Positions 1 to 5,406 of a DNA stretch of 5,406 nt are shown here, piece by piece. Where the stretch lies: positions 1 through 5,406 of the forward strand of contig JBCCFC010000968.1 of the NCBI GenBank assembly GCA_039029935.1, given 5' to 3'. The notes under the pieces were generated by a model. The model was not told where the DNA came from, did not search any database, and saw nothing but the letters and a program-made list of their open reading frames with translations. The translations under genes and the position numbers were made by a program. Position 1 is the stretch's first letter, and the number at the start of each line of letters is the position of its first letter. This DNA comes from G039029935 sp039029935 (GTDB lineage: Bacteria; Chloroflexota; Anaerolineae; Caldilineales; Caldilineaceae).

Positions 1-12
1 AATAATATCAAC

Positions 13-36
13 ACTATCACACTATCACACTATCAC
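13..36. repeat. 8-bp tandem repeat, three perfect copies
   Basis: ACTATCAC occurs three times head to tail (13-20, 21-28, 29-36). The copy nearest the lipoprotein gene contains that gene's TGA stop (33-35, minus strand), so the coding sequence ends inside the array. The 8-bp unit puts stops in several frames on the minus strand. It could be a simple slippage-derived repeat; no function is visible. Confidence 0.8.
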
Positions 37-1463
37 ACCCGCGCATGTACCTTCAAATACTGCTCCAACACCGCCCCCGCTGGCCCCAGAATATCATAAC
101 TTTCCCATCCACCGCTGGCCGCCATGGCATAGATGCAACCGCCAATCACATAATCATCCTGACGCATGGCCTCATCGTACCAAACAAGCTGCTCGATGTA
201 TGCACCGGGACCCCACAGCCCATAGCCGTTGTCTGCCCAATATCGTTGGAAATCCTGCCAGCCGCCAGCATCGAGAGGACCTGGGCGATTCTGCACCAAG
301 CCATCGACCCCTAACTCCGTCATCACCAGCGGAACCTCTAGGCCAGCCGGACGCAGAACATCATTATAGACCTTGCGATAGCGTAACGTCAACCAACCGC
401 TGTCCTGTGGACCCACACCCGGGTAGCGACCTTGGTTTTCGCGTGTGCTTAGATAGTAGATGGTGGGGGCGGAATATTCGTGTAGTCCTAGCCAGCCATC
501 ATATTCCTTGGCTGCTTGGACTGCTGGCAGAAAGGCTGACCACTGCTCGAGGTCCGGTGTACCCGTACCAAAGTTGCCGATGACACTACGGATGCCCCGT
601 TCACCCAACATGCGTGTACGCTCGGCTTCAAAATCGGCTAGTCGTTTCATGTCATCCAGACTTGAAACCACTGGCTCGTTATATGACTCCCAGCCATCAA
701 AATGGGGGCGTCGTCTATCATCATCGGCAAGGGGCAACACTTTGCCAATAAACTCGCGGGCAGCAGTGGTTGGAGCAAATCGGCTAAAGTTAATCTCTGG
801 CAGCAGGATGCGGCCAATGACTGGTGTATTTGGCGAGGTCGATTTAATCTGCGCCGCAAAGTTAGCATCCAATTCCAACGTTTTGACAACGCTGACCCCC
901 TGGGTTGCCAACAATTCAAAAATTTGTGGATGATTGCGCGCCACAAACAGACCTAACTTACTGGCAGGGCCTGCGGGAAAGGGGGTAACAGTCGGTGTAT
1001 GTGTAGCCGTTGGTGGTGGCGGCTCTGGCGTATCAGTCGGTTCAGGCGTATCCGTTGGCGGCGAGGTATTGGTAGGCGGTGGTGTCGGTGTTGATGTCGG
1101 TCTTTGTGTCGCTGTCGAAGTGGGCGTTGATGTTGTCGTTGCAGTTGATGTAGGGGGCGAATCATTTTCGACAATGGGCAGATAAACCTCGCTGGATGTG
1201 TCTATTGACGCGTTAGGACGAGTTGGCGGTTGCAGTAAGCTGGAACGGGCCACAGGGCTAGGCGTTGACGTCGGGTTGGTCGGAACTGATGTTACTGGTA
1301 TATCCGTTGGACATGGTGTTGGCGGTGCAGGTTCCGGTGTGGCGGGTGTACGACCACAGGCCGCTGCAACAAACCCACCCAACGATGCCAGCGAAATCTG
1401 AATAAAATTGCGTCGATTGAGCGCGATCTCTGGTGACGCCAACTTGTTCTGTTCTTGTTCCAT
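33..1463 (-). CDS. Secreted Tat-type lipoprotein with a clan GH-A-like TIM-barrel glycoside hydrolase domain
   Basis: The 476-residue protein starts with a twin-arginine motif (NRRNFIQ, residues 16-22), a hydrophobic stretch (23-35) and a lipobox-like VAAAC with Cys36. This predicts Tat export and lipid anchoring at the cell surface. Residues 38-165 are a Thr/Pro-rich low-complexity linker interrupted by VYLPIV (93-98), a motif common in secreted Chloroflexota proteins. From about 168 on there is a compact catalytic-type domain. WESYNEP (258-264) offers Glu263 as acid/base, and MTELG (381-385) offers Glu383 as nucleophile. An Asn-Glu pair followed about 120 residues later by a second Glu is the clan GH-A (GH5/GH39-like) arrangement. 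The substrate cannot be read from the sequence. The ATG at 1461-1463 is supported by AAAGGAAG (1473-1480, minus strand). The gene is divergent from its right neighbour. The domain is a confident TIM-barrel inference; actual hydrolase activity is less certain, as non-catalytic relatives exist. Confidence 0.8.
   Translation of the reverse strand: MEQEQNKLASPEIALNRRNFIQISLASLGGFVAAACGRTPATPEPAPPTPCPTDIPVTSVPTNPTSTPSPVARSSLLQPPTRPNASIDTSSEVYLPIVENDSPPTSTATTTSTPTSTATQRPTSTPTPPPTNTSPPTDTPEPTDTPEPPPPTATHTPTVTPFPAGPASKLGLFVARNHPQIFELLATQGVSVVKTLELDANFAAQIKSTSPNTPVIGRILLPEINFSRFAPTTAAREFIGKVLPLADDDRRRPHFDGWESYNEPVVSSLDDMKRLADFEAERTRMLGERGIRSVIGNFGTGTPDLEQWSAFLPAVQAAKEYDGWLGLHEYSAPTIYYLSTRENQGRYPGVGPQDSGWLTLRYRKVYNDVLRPAGLEVPLVMTELGVDGLVQNRPGPLDAGGWQDFQRYWADNGYGLWGPGAYIEQLVWYDEAMRQDDYVIGGCIYAMAASGGWESYDILGPAGAVLEQYLKVHARV
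969..1352 (-). other. Low-complexity Thr/Pro linker-coding segment of the lipoprotein gene
   Basis: This segment encodes residues 38-165, dominated by Thr, Pro and Ser, and includes a tandem TDTPEP-TDTPEP (137-148). The plus strand is consequently strongly G+T-biased and reads as spurious Gly/Val-rich frames. Such linkers normally space a catalytic domain away from the membrane or cell wall. The repeats make the length prone to slippage, so strains may differ here. Confidence 0.75.
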
Positions 1464-1677
1464 CCAACTTTTCTTCCTTTCAATTGATATAGACTAAACA
1501 TACGGGCGAATTTGCTTTTCTTGCTCTTTGGCCTCTCTCAAATTTATGGTAATCTTATTGCCCGAATCTATCATACTGTGTAATCTATCGTATTCGTCCG
1601 TAGTCGTGGGTCCGAATGCACGGGAACTATTGGGTGAATGTTGTATGTCCGTAGGTCTGTAATCGGTGGGGCAGTGG

Positions 1678-1704
1678 GTCGGTAGGTCGGTACCGAATAC
1701 CGAC
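1678..1704. repeat. Inverted repeat with central 10-bp palindrome
   Basis: GTCGGTA (1678-1684) is the reverse complement of TACCGAC (1698-1704). Between them lies the perfect palindrome TCGGTACCGA (1687-1696). The element could form a small interrupted hairpin or cruciform, or be a dimeric operator. The right arm overlaps the first copy of the 15-bp tandem repeat. There is no T-tract, so it is not a terminator. Confidence 0.6.
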
Positions 1705-1754
1705 GTACTGAATACCGACGTACTGAATACCGACGTACTGAATACCGACTTACC
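1695..1754. repeat. 15-bp tandem repeat, three perfect copies plus one diverged copy
   Basis: The unit GAATACCGACGTACT is repeated exactly at 1695-1709, 1710-1724 and 1725-1739. A fourth copy (1740-1754) keeps the first ten bases and diverges at its end. The array finishes 6 bp before the Shine-Dalgarno sequence of the TIM-barrel gene, so it probably lies in that gene's 5' leader or promoter. Because 15 is a multiple of three, the array stays open in several frames and creates a misleading upstream extension reading (NTDVL)n. I treat it as non-coding. It could be a binding-site array or a neutral variable-number repeat. Confidence 0.85.
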
Positions 1755-1760
1755 AACACA

Positions 1761-1766
1761 AAGGAG
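1761..1766 (+). promoter_or_regulatory. Shine-Dalgarno site that fixes the start of the TIM-barrel gene
   Basis: AAGGAG lies 10 nt before the ATG at 1777. It decides between this start and the in-frame ATG at 1666, which lacks such a site and would translate the tandem repeat. The protein from 1777 begins shortly before the first predicted barrel strand, as expected for a cytosolic enzyme. Confidence 0.8.
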
Positions 1767-1776
1767 TGAACTAAAT

Positions 1777-3225
1777 ATGACGCAGTCAGAAAAAAGATTT
1801 CTAGGCATTACTGTCCTCTCCCCCTTTTTTCAAAACGAAGGTGTGAAGGCTGTTCTCGATAACCTCATCAATAACGGGGTCACAGCCGTTGCCTGTAACA
1901 CCTCAGTCACTGTTCCCAGTCGTGAAGGGGAAGGCTCATGGCAGCCACCACATGATGCAGGGGCCAGTGTACGCCTCTTTGATCGCCCGTTGTGGGGAGA
2001 ACAAGCCCTCTGGTTGCGTAGCGGACCCGGCCACAAAGCCAACCGAGATTTTTATGCCAATTCACACTACAAACCCCGTGACCCTAACGACTTGACCACG
2101 AGCGAAGGTCCTATTATCGGTGAATTTATCCGTACTGCCAAAGCGCGGGGACTTAAAGTCTATATCCAGACCAGTGCGACCCAGCCGCCAGGAATGCGCC
2201 CTGAAGATACACCCCATCTGCCTGATGGCCGTGTTGCCGAAGGACGCATGGCAAATACAGGGTGTCTTGCCAGCCCAGCGGTTCGTCGCTACATCAACGC
2301 ATGGACACAGGATATCTTTGAGCAATACCCAGAAGTAGATGGCATTCGCCCTGACTGGCCGGAGTATCCTTGTTACAAACTGGACGAGGCATTTCAGGAT
2401 TTTAACCCGCATGTGAAAGCATGGGCAGAGGCACACGGCTTCAACTATGACCGCATCCATGAGAGTGTGCTGCGCTTCTATCGCTATCTGCATGATGGCA
2501 AGCTGACCAACGATGATTTGGTTGATTTTGCCAGCCAAGAAAGCGGACGCTATGCCATCACGCGCTTCTATAACCAATACCCTGGCATTGCCGACTGGTT
2601 CCGCTTAAAGGCTGCACTCTCGACCGATCTACTCCAGGTTTGGTGTAACGCCATCAAGACACATGGTGGACGCGAGAAAGAACTGGCGGCCAACGCCTTC
2701 ATGCCCTCGTTCAGCTACTTCACGGGGCTTGACTTTGCCAACGCTGCACCGATTTGCGAGTCGATTGCGCCCAAGCTCTATACGATGCACTGGGCGTTGA
2801 TGATCAAATTCTGGGGCGATACCTTGATGAAACATAACCCTAGCCTTGATGAAACACTGCTCGTCAAAACGCTGGTCAACCTGTTTGATATGACCGATGG
2901 CGCAAATGATGAGATGGTCGGAGATACACTGGCATACTATCACTATCCAGAGCCAGATGAGCCGCACCCCGTCTCTTACGCGGTGCAACGACGCAAAATC
3001 AACCAAGTCACGGCGGCGGTCGGCGGACCGAAACGCTCCACGCAGATTTACCCGCTGGTGCATGGCTATGGTCCCCACGATGATTTTCGTCATCGTTTTC
3101 AGATTGCTGCAGATGCGGTTGCCGCAAATGAGGCCGATGGCATTTGGATCAATCGGTATGGCTATTTGAGCGATGAAAAGCTGACTGCTGTTGGCGAAGT
3201 TTGGCGGAAAACTGTACTGGATTAG
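1777..3225 (+). CDS. Cytosolic TIM-barrel protein, putative glycoside hydrolase-like enzyme of unrecognised family
   Basis: The 482-residue product has no signal peptide or membrane segment. Its pattern fits a full (beta/alpha)8 barrel. Candidate strands are GITVLSPF (10-17), AVACNTSV (37-44), KVYIQTSAT (127-135), DGIRPDWPEYP (188-198), LAANAFMP (303-310), IAPKLYTMHW (330-339), TQIYPLVHGYGP (422-433) and ADGIWINRYGY (453-463). Polar residues at strand ends, notably Asp193 and Glu196 in the RPDWPE segment and His429, are plausible active-site residues. The general look is that of hypothetical glycosyl-hydrolase-like barrels (GHL/GH13-like groups), but I do not recognise a specific family and assign no substrate. 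The start at 1777 is chosen for the AAGGAG site; an open frame back to 1666 only reads through repeats. A methyltransferase follows on the same strand after 67 bp containing a strong hairpin, so the two may be co-transcribed. Confidence 0.75.
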   Translation: MTQSEKRFLGITVLSPFFQNEGVKAVLDNLINNGVTAVACNTSVTVPSREGEGSWQPPHDAGASVRLFDRPLWGEQALWLRSGPGHKANRDFYANSHYKPRDPNDLTTSEGPIIGEFIRTAKARGLKVYIQTSATQPPGMRPEDTPHLPDGRVAEGRMANTGCLASPAVRRYINAWTQDIFEQYPEVDGIRPDWPEYPCYKLDEAFQDFNPHVKAWAEAHGFNYDRIHESVLRFYRYLHDGKLTNDDLVDFASQESGRYAITRFYNQYPGIADWFRLKAALSTDLLQVWCNAIKTHGGREKELAANAFMPSFSYFTGLDFANAAPICESIAPKLYTMHWALMIKFWGDTLMKHNPSLDETLLVKTLVNLFDMTDGANDEMVGDTLAYYHYPEPDEPHPVSYAVQRRKINQVTAAVGGPKRSTQIYPLVHGYGPHDDFRHRFQIAADAVAANEADGIWINRYGYLSDEKLTAVGEVWRKTVLD

Positions 3226-3233
3226 TTGATAGC

Positions 3234-3275
3234 CTGACCTCTGGAAGGTATCACTGGATACCTTCCAGAGGTCAG
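3234..3275. repeat. Perfect 19-bp inverted repeat (hairpin) between two co-directional genes
   Basis: The left arm (3234-3252, beginning CTGACCTCTGG) pairs without mismatch with the right arm (3257-3275) around a 4-nt loop, ACTG. No T-tract follows on either strand, so it is not a standard intrinsic terminator. It sits 8 nt after the stop of the TIM-barrel gene and 2 nt before the AGGAGG of the methyltransferase. It could protect the 3' end of the upstream message, partly stop transcription, or mask or insulate the ribosome binding site. Its core, ACCTCTGGAAGGT (3237-3249), recurs in the hairpin at 4050-4115. Confidence 0.9.
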
Positions 3276-3277
3276 TT

Positions 3278-3283
3278 AGGAGG
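3278..3283 (+). promoter_or_regulatory. Shine-Dalgarno site of the methyltransferase, abutting a hairpin
   Basis: AGGAGG lies 9 nt before the ATG at 3293, a near-consensus site that supports this start. It begins only 2 nt after the foot of the 19-bp stem, close enough for the stem to influence ribosome access. Confidence 0.8.
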
Positions 3284-3292
3284 GCAATACAT

Positions 3293-4024
3293 ATGTCGAA
3301 TACACCACCTGCAGCCATCCCCAACGACTATGACACCAACCCTGACCGTTTCCGCACCAACGTATTGGCTGTGGAGAAATACGGACTGGCAAACGATGTT
3401 CACGAAGAGGTAGCGCAACGCTTTTCAGTGGAGAGCCAATCCCCCGTTCTGGATGTCGGTTGTGGCGAAGGACGACTGACCAAGCATCTACAAGCTCTCG
3501 GCATCCCCACCGTCGCTTTTGACTTCTCTCCCACCATGCTGAGTGCCATCACGCTCACCAACGCCGCCAGCGCACGTGTCCAAGGCGATGCCTGTCATCT
3601 CCCCTTTGCGGACAACACATTTGGTGCCGCTGCCGCCCTCTACATGCTATATCATCTGCCCGACCCCAGCCAAGCCATCGCTGAATGCCGTCGTGTTCTC
3701 CGTACTGGTGGTCTCTTTGCCGCCTGTGCGCCCAGCCGCTACAACGACCCTGAACTCAGACCCTATTTGCCCATCAGCGATGTCATTCACATGGCCGAAA
3801 CCTTTGACGCCGAAAATGGGCCTGACTTCGTGGCTGATATATTTGGTGATATTGAAGTCGAACGATGGGACGCACCTCTCGTGCATTTACCGGATGACGT
3901 AGCACTACGGCACTACTTGCAAGGGCGGCAGTTGAGTGTGGATGTGATTGACGCGATTGTTGCTCAAGTCCCGTTGCCATTGAATTTAACCAAGCGTGGT
4001 GCGTTGATTTACGCACGAAAATAA
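3293..4024 (+). CDS. Class I SAM-dependent methyltransferase (Methyltransf_11/UbiE-like fold)
   Basis: The 243-residue protein transfers a methyl group from S-adenosylmethionine to an unknown acceptor. It carries the ordered Rossmann-fold motifs: motif I VLDVGCGEG (52-60) for SAM binding; an acidic residue, Asp77, after strand 2 (VAFDFSP) for the ribose; GDACHLPF (98-105), the usual adenine-contacting segment; LYMLYHLPDP (116-125), as in the YdaC/UbiE-type group; and RVLRTGG (134-140) before strand 5. Length is normal for a stand-alone small-molecule or cofactor methyltransferase. The C-terminal third (about 155-243) has no pattern I recognise and probably sets substrate specificity. The start is supported by AGGAGG. 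It follows the TIM-barrel gene in the same direction and is convergent with the kinase. The fold is certain; the substrate cannot be inferred, and the neighbours give only a weak hint of carbohydrate chemistry. Confidence 0.9.
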   Translation: MSNTPPAAIPNDYDTNPDRFRTNVLAVEKYGLANDVHEEVAQRFSVESQSPVLDVGCGEGRLTKHLQALGIPTVAFDFSPTMLSAITLTNAASARVQGDACHLPFADNTFGAAAALYMLYHLPDPSQAIAECRRVLRTGGLFAACAPSRYNDPELRPYLPISDVIHMAETFDAENGPDFVADIFGDIEVERWDAPLVHLPDDVALRHYLQGRQLSVDVIDAIVAQVPLPLNLTKRGALIYARK

Positions 4025-4049
4025 ATGTTGCGGACCTGTTGTGAGGCTA

Positions 4050-4123
4050 AACCTCCGGAAGGTGGCGCAAGATAGATGGCATAACTCGTGCATATGTCGC
4101 CACCTCCCGGAGGTTGGGTTTTT
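4050..4123 (+). terminator. Terminator-like hairpin with T-tract between convergent genes
   Basis: Arms 4050-4067 and 4098-4115 pair over 18 positions with a single A-C mismatch (4059/4106), enclosing a 30-nt loop. GGG and five T residues (4119-4123) follow on the plus strand, as expected for a terminator of the methyltransferase transcript that ends at 4024. The loop is unusually long for an intrinsic terminator. The T-tract overlaps the stop codon of the minus-strand kinase (4122-4124), so both transcripts end within this short region. On the minus strand only a weak TTT follows the stem. Confidence 0.65.
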
Positions 4124-5381
4124 ACCTCATCATCGCTTCATACAGCGGCTTCATCTGCGCATACGCCTTCTTATACACCCGTTCATACACGTCATCATAC
4201 ATCTCATGCGTCTGTGTATCCGGCTCAAACACATCACCCACCCGCGTCATCTCACCCACTGCCGTTGCAAAGTCAGGGTGCAACCCCAGCCCCACTGCGC
4301 CGTCAATGGCTGCACCCAAACTGGATGTCTCGTGCAGATGGGGTCGGGCAGCAGGCAGGCCAAAGATGTCGGCGGTAATCTGCATGATGGCATCACTCTG
4401 CGAACCACCACCAGCGACACGCAGTTCGGTGATGGGGACTTTGCTGCGCTTGCTCATGTGATCGCCATAGGTGCGCAACTCATAGGCCAGCCCCTCAATC
4501 ATCGCACGGTAGAGATGGGCGCGGGTATGCACATCACGGAATCCGATGATAGCACCTCGTGCCTCTGGTCCCGGCACTTTGACACCCGGCGACCATGTTG
4601 GCTGTAAGAGTAACCCATCTGCCCCCGGCGGTGTCTGTTGTAACAACTCATCAAAGAGTATCTCCGGTACAGTATCCAGCTCGATAGCCCGTTGTTGCTC
4701 CAGCAGCCCAAATTCTTCTCTAAACCAACTGATCAGCCAAAAGCCACGAAATATCTGTGTTTCCAGACAATAGGCATTAGGCATGGCGGCTGGATAGGGT
4801 GGGATAAAGGCATAGGGTTCGATGTATTTTTCGTGAACCATGTTGATGGTCGTGGCCGTGCCATACCCAATGCAACCAACATGCGGTTCGATGCCACCAG
4901 AGCCAAGTACCTCGCACGCCTTATCTCCAGCCGCTGCAATCAGGGGCAAACCAGCAGGGATACCCGTGGCCTCTGCCGCTTCTGCGGTGATATGCCCCAG
5001 CGTTGCTGTCGGCGGGTGTAGTGTGGGTAACATCTCTGGTGTCATCGCAATGCCCTGCCACTGCCATGACCACGTTGGTGCCCAGTCTAGCGTCTTATAG
5101 TCAAAGGGCAGATACCCCACTTGATTGCCCACCGAATCGACGAACTCCCCACAGAGTTTGTGGTTGAGATAGCCAGAAAGCAGTAGAAATTTGTGCGTCT
5201 GCTGCCAGATGTCAGGTTGGTTGATGGCAATCCAGTTGGCCTGTGCATCTGCCTGTAGATTGGCGATGGTGTTACTCATGCCGATACCCGTAAAGATGGT
5301 ACGCCATAACCGACCGACGGGCTTGACCCCTTCGGCACGGCGTTGGTCCAACCAAATGATGGCAGGTCCAGCAATTCCAAA
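4122..5381 (-). pseudogene. FGGY-family carbohydrate kinase (xylulokinase-like), N-terminus missing
   Basis: FGGY kinases phosphorylate sugars or polyols with ATP in the cytosol. Open reading from 5381 to the stop at 4122-4124 gives about 420 residues. At its very start is GPAIIWLDQRR, the conserved Trp-Asp-Arg substrate motif that normally lies near residue 100. Counting from the TTG at 5349, AAAGDKACEVLG (139-150) carries the likely catalytic base Asp143, GYGTATT (162-168) follows, GAIIGFRDVHTRAHLYRAMIE (from 266) fits the second FGGY signature, and RVAGGGSQSD (311-320) is the nucleotide-binding segment of the second domain. Full-length members have about 480-520 residues. The first roughly 100 residues, including the phosphate-binding DxGT loop, are absent: just upstream the frame meets TAA (5382-5384) in AT-rich DNA. 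The TTG has no good ribosome site and lies inside the conserved motif, so it is not a real start. The rest is intact, so the break is recent or an assembly artefact. The exact sugar is unknown. Confidence 0.75.
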
Positions 5382-5406
5382 TTAGAAAAGAATTCAAACT
5401 TACATT
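5382..5406. other. AT-rich edge sequence abutting the broken kinase
   Basis: Of these 25 bases, 20 are A or T, unlike the adjacent coding DNA. In the kinase frame they read ATG-TAA-GTT-TGA and then TAA, and neither of the other two frames resembles an FGGY N-terminus. It may be the end of an inserted element, a deletion junction or a contig-end error. Too little is visible to decide. Confidence 0.5.

Larger units (their letters stand above)
1464..1776. promoter_or_regulatory. Divergent intergenic region between the lipoprotein gene and the TIM-barrel gene
   Basis: This is 313 bp with no credible gene. Because both flanking genes point outward, promoters for both should lie here. I could not find a -35/-10 pair with good spacing on either strand, so none is called. 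The left half (about 1464-1590) is AT-rich. The right half is filled with G/T-rich degenerate repeats, for example GTCCGTAG at 1596-1603 and 1647-1654 and GTCGGTA at 1678-1684 and 1686-1692 (GTCGGTA overlapping as GGTCGGTA). These are followed by the 15-bp tandem array and the ribosome binding site of the right-hand gene. Confidence 0.6.

Noticed and set aside
934..1185. Plus-strand Gly/Val-rich open frame
   Set aside because: It is the antisense reading of the Thr/Pro linker codons of the lipoprotein gene.
1464..1560. Possible sigma-70 promoter of the lipoprotein gene (TATATC/TATGTT-like boxes, minus strand)
   Set aside because: No -35 box at acceptable spacing; AT-rich DNA yields such hexamers by chance.
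1695..1754. CRISPR array
   Set aside because: The repeats are directly adjacent 15-bp units with no spacers, and no cas gene is present.
1666..1776. N-terminal extension of the TIM-barrel protein with NTDVL repeats from the ATG at 1666
   Set aside because: It is generated by a 15-bp non-coding-type tandem repeat, has no ribosome site, and a strong AAGGAG with ATG lies downstream at 1777.
1494..1808. Minus-strand 104-residue open frame with SVFST repeats
   Set aside because: It is the complement of the same tandem repeat, runs into the start of the TIM-barrel gene and has no recognisable domain.
2629..3324. Minus-strand 231-residue open frame opposite the TIM-barrel gene
   Set aside because: It is antisense to a gene with a good ribosome site and barrel-like pattern, crosses the hairpin, and shows no coherent domain.
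4041..4607. Plus-strand 188-residue open frame, His/Arg/Cys-rich
   Set aside because: It is antisense to the conserved C-terminal part of the FGGY kinase and begins in the terminator hairpin.

Overview
The window looks like a piece of a Chloroflexota (Anaerolineae-like) chromosome, probably from an environmental genome. The evidence is indirect. The first gene encodes a Tat/lipobox surface protein with a very long Thr/Pro linker, and the linker contains a 'VYLPIV' motif. Both are typical of secreted Chloroflexota proteins. Base composition is moderate, and the intergenic DNA is rich in short tandem and inverted repeats.

Layout from left to right: (1) 33-1463, minus strand, a secreted lipoprotein with a clan GH-A-like TIM-barrel glycoside hydrolase domain. 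Its stop codon lies inside a short 8-bp tandem repeat. (2) 1464-1776, a divergent intergenic region that must hold promoters for both flanking genes. It contains degenerate GTCGGTA-type repeats, a palindrome, and a 15-bp tandem repeat ending just before a strong Shine-Dalgarno site. (3) 1777-3225, plus strand, a cytosolic TIM-barrel protein of unrecognised family, probably related to glycoside hydrolases. (4) 3234-3275, a perfect 19-bp hairpin squeezed between this gene and the next ribosome binding site. (5) 3293-4024, plus strand, a class I SAM-dependent methyltransferase. (6) 4050-4123, a terminator-like hairpin between convergent genes, sharing a 13-bp core with the first hairpin. (7) 4122-5381, minus strand, an FGGY-family carbohydrate kinase lacking about the first 100 residues. 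Its reading frame hits a stop in an AT-rich tail at the right edge of the window.

The common theme is carbohydrate handling: an extracellular hydrolase-like protein, an intracellular hydrolase-like TIM barrel and a sugar kinase. Gene 3 and the methyltransferase may form a two-gene transcript. I see no defence system, CRISPR array, tRNA, rRNA or recognisable transposase. The points most worth following up are the broken kinase end, the tandem repeat before gene 3, and the two related hairpins.
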